Origin: an uncultured Clostridia bacterium
GTDB taxonomy: Bacteria; Bacillota; Clostridia; TANB77; CAG-508
Assembly: GCA_934167495.1 (NCBI GenBank)
Contig: CAKPKP010000002.1
Location: 62,001-126,000, forward strand
Length of the DNA stretch: 64,000 nucleotides
Direction of reading: 5' to 3'
The stretch's first letter is position 1. Every line of letters begins with the position of its first letter. The position numbers and the translations under genes are program-made. This document shows positions 34,086-42,560 of the stretch, one piece after another. A model generated the notes under the pieces. It made no database searches. It was not told the origin of the DNA and saw nothing but the letters and a program-made list of their open reading frames with translations.

Positions 34086-36356
34086 TCAAATATATATGTT
34101 CCAAATGCCAATTTTGTTGTATCTCTTGTTTTGCAATGTTAGCTCTTTTGCATCCTTTAGTATGTATTCACACAAATTTTCTCCTTCATCTATTTTCTCT
34201 ATATTTTTACTAGAACATGTATAAATATTCGAATCACTAAGTTCTCTAGAATTCCAGATATATATACCATTTTCATACTTCATATCTATTATAGTAACAT
34301 CGTTAAATTCCTTTAAATACACTCTTAGCATAGATTCGATTCCTTTTTCAGCTTTATCTATATATTCATTTATCGCATTTCTATTGCTTGATAATATTTC
34401 TGATATTGGTTGGTTATCTGACATTTTTACAACTTTAACTAGACAGCCATCACTTATTGCCTCTTCTACACTATAATCACTTGGGACTTCTCCTAAGTTT
34501 ATCATTCCACTTATTTGCATATTAACTTCTTCAAAATTTAACTTAACATTATCTTTTAATAATTCTTTATCAAATATTTTATATATTATTAACTTTTCTT
34601 TGGTATAGTCAGCTTTTTCATTTTGTTTTAGTTCTACATAAGTTGTTGTTTCATCTACGTTTATATTAGCAATCTGCAAGTCCCTCTTATGAGGCATATC
34701 TTTATAATAGTTTCCAACAACTATTAAGCAACTTTTATTAAAATCTATTTCAAATGATTTAGGAAAGTCATTTACTACTTCTTTACATTTATTCAAATCA
34801 TCTATATTGGTTATTACTTTATAATATAGATCTGTTACTTCATCATATCTCATATTCTTTGAAAATTCGAATATATCATTTCCAGTTTCATTTAATATTG
34901 GTACATTCCACTCATCACTAAATTCATAAAAATAAATATTTTTATTGTAATAGTAATTTTTATTTATTTTTGTAGTTGCAATTGTATAAATTCTATCATT
35001 ATTCAATTTGCGAACATTAAAAAGATATATTCCATTTTTATACTTTACATCAATTACCTCTGATTTCTCAATCCAAGAAGTATCATCCTCATGAATTTTC
35101 GATAATTTATTATATATTCTCATAGATTTTTCTTCTCCAGTTTGTTCACATTCAATTAACTCATCTAAAGCTGTTTTATTCTCTGATAATACTTTATAAT
35201 TTACTGTTACAAAGCATCCATCATTTATAGCATCCTCTACACTATAATTATTTGGTAAATTTTCTATACTAACAAAATTTTCTATTTGAACATCTGGTTT
35301 TTCAATATTTAATTCAATGTTATTTTTAATAAAAGAATTATCTATTACCGCATATAACGTTATACTTTCTTTATTATAATTTAAATTTTCATTTTGTGTT
35401 AATTCTATGTAAGTTGTTGTTTCATCTGATGTAATGTCATATATTTTAAGATTACTTTCATATGCATTAAACCAATCATATTTTACAATAATTATCAATG
35501 AATGTTTTTCAAAATCACTTTCTTTCATTTCAGGTAATTCGTTCAATTTTTCTTTATATTTTGTAAAATTCAAAATATTATTTATTATTATGTAACTAAA
35601 ACCAGTTTCTTCATCATATTGCATATTATCTTTATTTTCATATGTGTAATTTCCTGCATCATCTCTATATAATTCATCTGATTTTATTTCACCTGCATTT
35701 TTCAAATTCTTGGTATACTCATTATATATGGTAGTTGCTGCATATACAAATCCACCTATAAAAGTAGTTGCTATAAAAATTATTAGCAAAACTTTTACAG
35801 CTTTATTCATTTCATTAAATTCTTTCTTGATTAATATATTCCTTAATTGTTTTTTTCCTCTATGTACTAAATTTTTAATATTCTGTATTGTTTCCCCTAA
35901 TATCCTGGCTGTTTCTTCATACGACATCTCTTCAATACATACAAGATACATAGCATTTTTATATTTTTCATCTAATAGGTCTATAGATTCTATTAATTCT
36001 TTTTTAGTCTCTTCTTTCAAAATAACATCTAAAACATCTTTTTCTATTTGTGTTTCTTTATTTAAATATTTTTCTCTTATTTCATTTCTGGTATTTTCTA
36101 CTTTTATAAAATTCAATGCTATCCCCTTTGCCTTTAAATATATATAATATTTAAAACTACAATTTTCTTTTATTTTATTCTGCATTACATATATAAATGT
36201 TTCTTGTGTTAAATCTTCTGCTTTTTGATAATCCTTTATTATGTTATAAATAAAATACTCTATTCTTTTTTTATATTTATTATAAAGAATTTCAAACGCT
36301 TCTTTTTCTCCATTTAAATAATTGTTATACAATTCATCATCTAATTCTTTGTCCAT
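34086..36356 (-). CDS. Membrane-tethered ECF sigma factor fused to two tandem ectodomain repeats (fusion 2)
   Basis: A 756-residue protein. Residues 1-178 are an ECF sigma factor (AEDLTQETFIYVMQ in region 2; YKNAMYLVCIEEMSYEETARILGE and HRGKKQLRNIL in region 4). A TM helix follows at about 187-207. The outer part holds two copies of a roughly 240-residue unit (about 245-500 and 515-750), each with DETTTYIEL/DETTTYVEL, LPNNYSVEDAINDGC/VPSDYSVEEAISDGC and VKYKNGIYLFNVR/MKYENGIYIWNSR. The sigma part is close to those of the 25.5 and 36.5 kb fusions but the ectodomain is of another type, so the sigma-TM module has been combined with different sensors. A junction ATG (35810) exists but with a weaker AAGAAAGA site. 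Confidence 0.82.
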   Translation of the reverse strand: MDKELDDELYNNYLNGEKEAFEILYNKYKKRIEYFIYNIIKDYQKAEDLTQETFIYVMQNKIKENCSFKYYIYLKAKGIALNFIKVENTRNEIREKYLNKETQIEKDVLDVILKEETKKELIESIDLLDEKYKNAMYLVCIEEMSYEETARILGETIQNIKNLVHRGKKQLRNILIKKEFNEMNKAVKVLLIIFIATTFIGGFVYAATTIYNEYTKNLKNAGEIKSDELYRDDAGNYTYENKDNMQYDEETGFSYIIINNILNFTKYKEKLNELPEMKESDFEKHSLIIIVKYDWFNAYESNLKIYDITSDETTTYIELTQNENLNYNKESITLYAVIDNSFIKNNIELNIEKPDVQIENFVSIENLPNNYSVEDAINDGCFVTVNYKVLSENKTALDELIECEQTGEEKSMRIYNKLSKIHEDDTSWIEKSEVIDVKYKNGIYLFNVRKLNNDRIYTIATTKINKNYYYNKNIYFYEFSDEWNVPILNETGNDIFEFSKNMRYDEVTDLYYKVITNIDDLNKCKEVVNDFPKSFEIDFNKSCLIVVGNYYKDMPHKRDLQIANINVDETTTYVELKQNEKADYTKEKLIIYKIFDKELLKDNVKLNFEEVNMQISGMINLGEVPSDYSVEEAISDGCLVKVVKMSDNQPISEILSSNRNAINEYIDKAEKGIESMLRVYLKEFNDVTIIDMKYENGIYIWNSRELSDSNIYTCSSKNIEKIDEGENLCEYILKDAKELTLQNKRYNKIGIWNIYI

Positions 36357-36410
36357 TTTTACCTACTTTCATAATGTATATACCATTAATTATAAAAAAA
36401 GTTTCAAAAT
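36357..36410 (-). promoter_or_regulatory. ECF-like upstream element of sigma fusion 2
   Basis: Contains TTTTGAAAC followed by seven T, an ATAATTAATGG spacer, TATATAC and GAAAGTAGGTAAAA before the ATG. It aligns with the elements at 27323 and 38338. GAAAC plus T-run is the clearest ECF -35-like core of the three. Confidence 0.55.
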
Positions 36411-36449
36411 AAAACAATTTTAATTTATTTTTTTATAAAATTTAAATAA

Positions 36450-36497
36450 AAATAAAGACGAATTAGTAAGTATTTACCTCTTATTACTAATTCGTCC
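36450..36497 (-). terminator. Rho-independent terminator after sigma fusion 3
   Basis: Minus-strand GACGAATTAGTAA pairs with TTACTAATTCGTC, followed by TTTATTTTT, about 40 bases after the stop at 36535. Confidence 0.8.
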
Positions 36498-36534
36498 TAT
36501 TATATTTTTTCTTTTATGATAATTTTATTTAATT

Positions 36535-38337
36535 CTAATTATCTATCTCTTTACTTAAATCTATTTCAAAACTTCCTATATCACTATATTCTAATCTCTT
36601 CAATCCATGTCCAACTTGTGATATAATTTTAATTTTAGAATCATCTTCATGCTTTTCAATAAATATATAATCTATTGTTTCTAATGTTGCATTTTTAAAA
36701 GGTATTCTTGTTGCATCTACTTGTAGTGGGTTCCATTCTTCTTCTTTTCCATCAGAATAAGTTATTTTTCTTTTAATTTCATTAGAACATGTGTTAACAA
36801 TTTTTCCATTTTCATCTAAAGTCTTGTATTCATTAGGTCCTATATGATCTTGAGTTGTTGAATCTGTTAGTTGGCTATAATCTATATGCTCATATGTAGA
36901 ATGTACTTTTACTATTATTTGTAATGGTGTAACTAATACCCTCTCAACTTTTTGAGTTAATCCAGTAGTTTCATATATTACTTCTTTTATGTCGTTTACT
37001 TCTATTTCTTTTGAATTTTCAATTGCTTTTTCTTTAGATAATTTTACATCAAATTGTCCATCAAATTTTAAACATGTTTCTTCATCTCCATATTGCATCT
37101 CTTGAGTTGTTATAACAAAATCTTTCATTGTTACAGTAAATTCTGTTTTATCTCCTAACTCTTTATCTGTTAAAAAATACATTTGATACAATTTATATTC
37201 ATACTCTGAAATTTGTTTTACAGATTGTGGTGCTAATCGTACATAAACATATTCTCCATCTATAATAACATGCATATTGCTTGTTTTTTGTAATATTTTA
37301 CTATCATTGAAAGCACCTGGCTGTAGATTACATCCAACATGTATAATATCTTCTACTTTTTTATCTCCTAACATCTTCTTTATCATATCTTTCCTAGTTT
37401 GCAACAAAAACTTTTGGTTTGCTTCATCATAATCTTCCTCCATTGTTCTACTGTCCTCATCATCTGTTGCATTCAAATATTCTTCGGTTAATCTAGGTTC
37501 ACCTATTTTTAAATATTTTTTATCTTCTGCACTTAATTTTATATCAAATTCTAATATAACAAATCCCTCATCACATACAGTTGATACTAGATCAATACTA
37601 CTTTCATTTGGTCCTTCTATCGTTTCACCATGTACTTCTTCTTTATATTTTTCATATTCATCTGAGAAATTAACTTTAAACCATTCAAATACTGGTTTCC
37701 CTGATATTTTTACATTATTTATAGCATATACTATTCCACCTATGAACGTTGTAACTATAACCATAATTATTAAAACTTTTGCTATCTTGTTCATCTCATC
37801 AAATCCCTTCTTAATTAAAATTTTTCTTAGTTGAATTTTTCCTCTATGTACTATCTGTTTAATATTTTCTATACTTTCTCCCAATATTTTAGATGTGTCT
37901 AGATATGATAACCCTTCGATTTTTGTAAGATAAATTACATTTCTATATTTTTCATCTAAACAATTTATCGCCTCAATTAGTTCTTTTTTATTTTCTTCAT
38001 TTAAAATGCTTTCTAATACATCTTTTTCATTTTGCTCATTGTCATTAAAAAGATACAATTCTCTTATTTTATTTCTTCTACTTTCAGTATTTAATGAAGT
38101 TAAAGCAAGACATTTTGCTTTTAAATATATATAATACTTAAAATTACAATTTCCTTTCATTTTGTTTTGCATGACATATATAAAAGTTTCTTGTGTTAAA
38201 TCTTCTGCTTTTTGATAATCATGTACTATATTATAAATAAAGTATTTAATTTTTTCTTTATATTTCTTATACAAGAAATCAAATGCTTCATCTTCTCCCT
38301 CAAAATAATCATTATACAATTTATTATCTAATTCCAT
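36535..38337 (-). CDS. Membrane-tethered ECF sigma factor fused to a DUF4179-like ectodomain (fusion 3)
   Basis: A 600-residue paralogue of the protein at 25.5 kb. It has sigma region 2 (YKKYKEKIKYFIYNIVHDYQKAEDLTQETFIYVMQ, read in parts), region 4 (KYRNVIYLTKIEGLSYLDTSKILGE, HRGKIQLRKIL), a TM helix (about 187-206) and the ectodomain starting ISGKPVFEWFKVNFSDEYEKY. Its ectodomain is closer to that of the split protein at 32.0 kb (shared blocks DATDDEDSRT, VHSTYEHIDYSQLTDST) than to fusion 1. This suggests recent duplication with gain or loss of the fusion. An in-frame junction ATG (37794) has AAGGGA nine bases upstream. Confidence 0.85.
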   Translation of the reverse strand: MELDNKLYNDYFEGEDEAFDFLYKKYKEKIKYFIYNIVHDYQKAEDLTQETFIYVMQNKMKGNCNFKYYIYLKAKCLALTSLNTESRRNKIRELYLFNDNEQNEKDVLESILNEENKKELIEAINCLDEKYRNVIYLTKIEGLSYLDTSKILGESIENIKQIVHRGKIQLRKILIKKGFDEMNKIAKVLIIMVIVTTFIGGIVYAINNVKISGKPVFEWFKVNFSDEYEKYKEEVHGETIEGPNESSIDLVSTVCDEGFVILEFDIKLSAEDKKYLKIGEPRLTEEYLNATDDEDSRTMEEDYDEANQKFLLQTRKDMIKKMLGDKKVEDIIHVGCNLQPGAFNDSKILQKTSNMHVIIDGEYVYVRLAPQSVKQISEYEYKLYQMYFLTDKELGDKTEFTVTMKDFVITTQEMQYGDEETCLKFDGQFDVKLSKEKAIENSKEIEVNDIKEVIYETTGLTQKVERVLVTPLQIIVKVHSTYEHIDYSQLTDSTTQDHIGPNEYKTLDENGKIVNTCSNEIKRKITYSDGKEEEWNPLQVDATRIPFKNATLETIDYIFIEKHEDDSKIKIISQVGHGLKRLEYSDIGSFEIDLSKEIDN

Positions 38338-38394
38338 CTCTTACCTTCTTTCATCAATATATACTTATAACTTCAAAAAAAGTTATAAAAATTG
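38338..38394 (-). promoter_or_regulatory. ECF-like upstream element of sigma fusion 3
   Basis: ATAAC followed by seven T, GAAGTTATAAGTATATATTG and GAAAGAAGGTAAGAG before the ATG. It aligns with the upstream elements of the two other fusion genes. Confidence 0.5.
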
Positions 38395-38424
38395 CATAAT
38401 TTTTTATAACCTTTTTATATTTTT

Positions 38425-39183
38425 CTATTTAATTTCTTCTAATTTTGTTTCCTTTATATTTTCGTCTATCTTTTGAAGAACAGTATTTACTATATCTTTC
38501 ACTTTAGGTTTTTCTATTATTTCATATCCAAAATAATTAGATAATATATTTTCTTCTGTTTCACAATACATTATTGATGTAGCATGAAACACATCAGATT
38601 TTATTGTAGCAATTGCCTTATTGTATTTTTTAGATAGAATAGGATAAATTTCTTTTCTTAAATTAATATCATACAATTTATTTTTACTATAACATTCATA
38701 TATAAGTTCATATAAATACTTAGTACCCATATATGAAAAATCAAAATGCAACTTTTCTAATTCTAATTTTATTTTTTTCTTTAAAAAAATATTATAACTA
38801 TCCTTTTTATTTACTTCTATCATTTCTTTTATATTAGAAATAACATAGTTTACACTATTAATTTTTGTGCAATAACTAAAAACATATTCGCTTTTATGTA
38901 TTTCTCTCAATAACTGCATTTCGTTAGTAAAAATTATAATTGAATTTTTATATTTTTCAATTTTATTTTTAACTATATAATTAATCACATCTACACCTGT
39001 CATGTCTGGTAAATTTAAATCTAATATAATTATATCAACAATTTCTTCCTTTATAATATTTATTGCTTCTTTTCCTGTTGAAGCAATATTGTATAATCTT
39101 ATATCTGAAATACGTTTGCAGATATAATTCGTTAATGTATGTGCTTCAATTAAATTTTCTTCAATAATTAATAAATTCTTCAT
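38425..39183 (-). CDS. Response regulator with a divergent Spo0A-type DNA-binding domain
   Basis: A 252-residue regulator. The receiver domain (1-120) has the phosphoacceptor Asp in IIILDLNLPDMTG near 56 and a conserved Lys in the CTKIN region. The C-terminal half (about 135-240) follows the Spo0A_C pattern: LHFDFSYMGTKYLYELIYECY, EIYPILSKKYNKAIATI, FHATSIMYCETEENILSNYFGYE. True Spo0A has a basic recognition helix near SRVERAIRHAIEVAW; here the matching stretch lacks most of those Arg residues, so this is probably a paralogue with other targets, not the master sporulation regulator. No cognate kinase is adjacent. It faces the SH3-like gene across phased repeats. Confidence 0.78.
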   Translation of the reverse strand: MKNLLIIEENLIEAHTLTNYICKRISDIRLYNIASTGKEAINIIKEEIVDIIILDLNLPDMTGVDVINYIVKNKIEKYKNSIIIFTNEMQLLREIHKSEYVFSYCTKINSVNYVISNIKEMIEVNKKDSYNIFLKKKIKLELEKLHFDFSYMGTKYLYELIYECYSKNKLYDINLRKEIYPILSKKYNKAIATIKSDVFHATSIMYCETEENILSNYFGYEIIEKPKVKDIVNTVLQKIDENIKETKLEEIK

Positions 39184-39229
39184 AATTCACCTCTTAAAAT
39201 AACCAGTTTATTATATAGTACTATTGCTA

Positions 39230-39289
39230 TTTTTTGACATATTTTTAACATTTTTTGACTTTTTCCTTCATTTTTTTGATTTTTTTGAA
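39230..39289. repeat. Phased TTTTTTGA(C/T/A) direct repeats between divergent genes
   Basis: TTTTTTGAC at 39230, TTTTTTGAC at 39251 and TTTTTTGAT at 39272 recur at exact 21-base steps, two helical turns, with a fourth copy TTTTTTGAA at 39281. They lie between the Spo0A-like regulator and the SH3-like gene. The reverse complement (G)TCAAAA differs by one base from the core of a Spo0A box (TGTCGAA), so they are candidate binding sites for the adjacent regulator. Confidence 0.5.
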
Positions 39290-39393
39290 CTTTTTATCCA
39301 CTTCTGGTAACTTTGTGCTACTATAAGTATTGCATTAAGGTATATTCCTTTTTTTGCATACAGATAGGGGTCAAATTTAAGGAGGATTTTCTT

Positions 39394-40149
39394 ATGAGTA
39401 AAACATCATTAAAAAACCGGTTATTTTGTCTGCTGGTAGCTTTTATAGTTGTAATTGCTATTATTCCAAATCTTGCTGTGTCTGCTACTCCATCTTACTC
39501 AGAAGGTGGATATGCAAAAGTCATTGACTATTGTAATGTTCTAGGATCAGACCGCGAAGTATTAGGGCAGATTGAACCTGGCGAAGGTGTAACTGTTCTA
39601 TATCGTGAGGACAATATGTACTTTTATATAGAGTGCAATACTCCAAATGGACCCTTGCGTGGTTCAGTACATAAAAATGCACTGCAACAAGACACAACTA
39701 CAGTATGCGCTACTGTTAAAACATCTGGTACTACATATTATTCACCTGATGGCAATAACCGTGCAGGTTCTGTGAATGCAGGAGAATTGGTAGCAGTACT
39801 AGCTCATAAAAATGGCTGGGCATACATCGAATATAATGTATCAAATGCACAGAGAAAGAGAGCATATATTCGAGAATCATCTTTAACTCTTTATTATCAA
39901 TCATCTCAAAGACCTGTTCAAACATTTTACCAAGACGGCAGTATAATTTCAAATATAACTGTTAACTCACATACAACAATATATTCTGGTCCAAATGCGT
40001 TGACATATGATGAGGCTGGATATGTTACTTCTCAGGATAATGGTAAGATAAAAGCGTATAAAGAGTTTCGCGACCGTGACGGTGACAGGGTATACTATGT
40101 TAGCTATCCTGTTTCTAATGTAACAAAATACGGCTACATTTATGCTTAA
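39394..40149 (+). CDS. Secreted protein with SH3-like (SH3b) repeats
   Basis: A 251-residue exported protein on the plus strand, one of only two such genes here. A signal peptide (MSKTSLKNRLFCLLVAFIVV...) ends near VSATPS. The mature part contains about three SH3b-like beta repeats (VIDYCNVLGS..., TVKTSGTTYYSPDGNNRAGSVNAGELVAVL, ITVNSHTTIYSGPNAL). I choose ATG 39394 with a perfect GGAGG eight bases upstream; an in-frame ATG at 39313 lacks one. Such domains usually bind cell wall or mediate secreted-protein contacts. Codon use is visibly richer in G/C-ending codons than its neighbours, suggesting acquisition. Upstream TATAAG (39322) has no good -35, consistent with activator control. Confidence 0.8.
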   Translation: MSKTSLKNRLFCLLVAFIVVIAIIPNLAVSATPSYSEGGYAKVIDYCNVLGSDREVLGQIEPGEGVTVLYREDNMYFYIECNTPNGPLRGSVHKNALQQDTTTVCATVKTSGTTYYSPDGNNRAGSVNAGELVAVLAHKNGWAYIEYNVSNAQRKRAYIRESSLTLYYQSSQRPVQTFYQDGSIISNITVNSHTTIYSGPNALTYDEAGYVTSQDNGKIKAYKEFRDRDGDRVYYVSYPVSNVTKYGYIYA

Positions 40150-40183
40150 TCAATAATCAACACTGCTTTCCCCTATCTGTAAA

Positions 40184-40212
40184 AAGAGACCTCATACTGA
40201 GGTCTCTTTTCT
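40184..40212 (+). terminator. Rho-independent terminator of the SH3-like gene
   Basis: Perfect stem AAAAGAGACCTCA / TGAGGTCTCTTTT with a three-base loop, 34 bases after the stop. It could act in both directions. The stretch 40213-40337 shows only AT-rich sequence with no recognisable feature. Confidence 0.9.
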
Positions 40213-40337
40213 TAATAAATAATAATATAATTTAACTTCTTCTGTTGAATTATCACTATATTAAATTTTACTATATTCCTTTTACTTGTCTATATTAAAA
40301 CACTAGTGTCTTTAGTTAGAGGCTAAAAACAATTAGT

Positions 40338-40373
40338 AAAAAAAATCCCCTAGCAATATACTAAGGGGATTTT
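40338..40373 (-). terminator. Rho-independent terminator after the C39-like remnant
   Basis: Minus-strand AATCCCCTTAGTA and TTGCTAGGGGATT arms followed by eight T. It shows that a minus-strand transcript still ends, or once ended, here. Confidence 0.8.
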
Positions 40374-40397
40374 AAAAGTATTATCATACTTTTAGAG

Positions 40398-40700
40398 TTA
40401 GTTCCATCTCCAAGCAACTTCAGTAGCATCGAAAACATCTTTGGACAACTTTATTGTATGATTGTATGTACTAGAATCATCTATTATAAGATAGTCTTTC
40501 ATCTTTCCTACAATATTAACAAAATGCCGCCCTGTCTTTGAATCATTTTTATAATACTTCTTGTTTTCAACCAAAATCGTTAATATGTGCTTTTCTTCCA
40601 GAGCCTTAAATACTTCTTTATATGATGAACATCTAGTACAAAAACCATTTTTATATTCATCAAATAAATTGTGATATGTGCCCTTTTCGATTTCATTAGA
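40398..40700 (-). pseudogene. Remnant of a C39-like cysteine peptidase domain protein
   Basis: An open frame of about 100 codons without any usable start. It begins after a stop at 40701, its first in-frame ATG is deep inside, and no ribosome site is seen. The readable C-terminal part contains LVENKKYYKND, TGRHFVNIVG and YLIIDDSS, which resembles the His/Asp half of peptidase C39-like domains (GHFVVVTG...YxxxxDP), and ends EVAWRWN. The N-terminal half with the catalytic Cys is missing. Its base composition resembles the SH3-like gene next door, so both may belong to one acquired cassette. Family assignment is tentative. Confidence 0.5.
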
Positions 40701-40746
40701 TTATTTTAATTATAACATTTTTTACTTCAACACGTATAATTAATTC

Positions 40747-42465
40747 CTATTTATTCTTTGTTATGGCTTCTATCTCTTGAAATCTTTTTATTTTTGCAGT
40801 AGTTGTTTTAATCATCGGCTCATCAGTTATTATTATATTTTTTATATGTTTGTAGTTTGTTAGTGTTTTATTTATTGCCTTTATATCTTCCCATATAATT
40901 TTTTCTAATTCTTCTTTAGTAATGTTTGGATATGTATCTTTAATATAATCTTTGTTATATACTATTTTAGCAGATAATACTAAATCGTCATCTTTTGGCA
41001 TTCCAAATACCATACTTTCTTCAACATATGTAAGGTTATTTATTAACACTTCTAATTCTTCTGGATATACATTTTTTCCATTCTTTAATACTATTACATT
41101 TTTCTTTCTTCCTGTTATAAACACATAACCGTCTTTATCTATGTATCCTAAATCTCCTGAATGAAACCAGCCATCTATTAGTGTTTCATTTGTTGCTTCT
41201 TCGTTTTCATAATATCCTGCCATTACATTTGGACCTTTTGCAATGACTTCTCCAATTCCTTTTTCGTTTGGATTGTCTATTTTTACTTCTACATTACATA
41301 CAGGGAATCCAACTGAACCATATCTTATTGATTTTGCGTTTTCTGCACATAGTACAGGTGACGTTTCTGTTAATCCATATCCTTGTACTGTTAATATACC
41401 AAAAGCATTAAAATCTTTTGCAACATTTTTATCTATTGCAGCTGCTCCACTTACTACAAATCTTAGATTTCCTCCCAAATTATTTAGCACATCTTTAAAT
41501 ATTTTTCTTCTTATATCAATGCCAAATTTTAATAAGAAATTACTGATTTTCATAGCAAATTTTACTTTTTTAGTTTTTCCTTGCTTTTCTATTTCTTGCA
41601 TTATTTTTTTGTGCATTGCTTCTAATATTAATGGCACGCATACAAAAACTGATACTTTGTATTCTTTTAAATTTTGTGCAATATGTCTTAAACCATCACA
41701 AAATACGTTTTTTGCCCCACAACTTAAAAAGAATGTTAAACCAGTAGAACCAAATGTATGATGGAATGGCAAAAATGCAATATTAACATCTGTATCATAT
41801 ATTTTTTCTGCTGATGTTAATGCATATATGTTTGATGCAATATTTTTATGTGATAACATAACAGCTTTAGCTAAAGATGTAGTTCCTGATGTAAATAATA
41901 CTATACTTATTGCATTATTATCTATTTCAGCATTTAAATATTCATTATTTCCATTCAACATTTCTTGTTTTCCTAGTAATAATAATTCGTTCATTTTCTT
42001 AAATCTATTTTCTTCAACATTATCCATACAAATATATTCTTTAAGTTGTGTTTTGTTGTTTTTCATTATGTTTAAAATTATATCAGTATAACTTTCTTCA
42101 AATACTATAACGTCTGCTTTACTTCTAATTAAAGAAAGTTCTATTTCTTGTTCTGGTAATCCTTTATCTAATGGTATTATTCTTCCAACTCCATCTAGAA
42201 CTGCATAATATGTTAAAGCCCATTCATATCTATTTTTTGAAATTACTGCAACGTTTTTACCCTTAAAACCAAGTCTTAAAAATGCTGTTCCTAAGTAATT
42301 TATTTCATCTCCAAATTCTTTGTATGTTATATCTCTATACTTTACTTCTTTGTTTTCCTTATTTTTTATTGTGAATGCTATATTAGAAGGATATTTCGCT
42401 ATAGAGTTATTTAAAATATCCCTAATATTTTCAAATTCAGTAGCATCATATAACTTATTTTTCAT
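40747..42465 (-). CDS. AMP-forming acyl-CoA synthetase/acyl-acyl carrier ligase
   Basis: An ANL-superfamily enzyme activating a carboxylic, probably long-chain fatty, acid through an acyl-adenylate. The 572 residues have the P-loop-like A3 motif FTSGTTSLAKAVMLSH (Gly replaced by Ser-Leu-Ala in the usual TSGTTGxPK), GYGLTETSPVL near 340, WFHSGDLGYIDKDGYVFITGRKK near 425-450, and the catalytic Lys region KTTTAKIKR at the end. It resembles FadD/long-chain ligases of Clostridia. It may activate fatty acids for lipid synthesis. Monocistronic; a TATAAT and a near-palindrome GTCTGAACAGTC lie upstream. Confidence 0.9.
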   Translation of the reverse strand: MKNKLYDATEFENIRDILNNSIAKYPSNIAFTIKNKENKEVKYRDITYKEFGDEINYLGTAFLRLGFKGKNVAVISKNRYEWALTYYAVLDGVGRIIPLDKGLPEQEIELSLIRSKADVIVFEESYTDIILNIMKNNKTQLKEYICMDNVEENRFKKMNELLLLGKQEMLNGNNEYLNAEIDNNAISIVLFTSGTTSLAKAVMLSHKNIASNIYALTSAEKIYDTDVNIAFLPFHHTFGSTGLTFFLSCGAKNVFCDGLRHIAQNLKEYKVSVFVCVPLILEAMHKKIMQEIEKQGKTKKVKFAMKISNFLLKFGIDIRRKIFKDVLNNLGGNLRFVVSGAAAIDKNVAKDFNAFGILTVQGYGLTETSPVLCAENAKSIRYGSVGFPVCNVEVKIDNPNEKGIGEVIAKGPNVMAGYYENEEATNETLIDGWFHSGDLGYIDKDGYVFITGRKKNVIVLKNGKNVYPEELEVLINNLTYVEESMVFGMPKDDDLVLSAKIVYNKDYIKDTYPNITKEELEKIIWEDIKAINKTLTNYKHIKNIIITDEPMIKTTTAKIKRFQEIEAITKNK

Positions 42466-42560
42466 ATAAAACCTCTCTTTTTATTTATTGATTATGCTAT
42501 TATTATATTTATTTTTCTTATTATAATCTATTAGTCTGAACAGTCAGTTTTATATTTTTT

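Noticed and set aside
39731..39952. Minus-strand open frame inside the SH3-like gene
   Set aside because: It is the complement of a gene with a signal peptide, SD and terminator of its own; no independent signals.
27323..40700. A prophage or conjugative element
   Set aside because: No integrase, transposase, phage structural gene, relaxase or flanking att-like repeat was seen; the region is explained by duplicated chromosomal genes.
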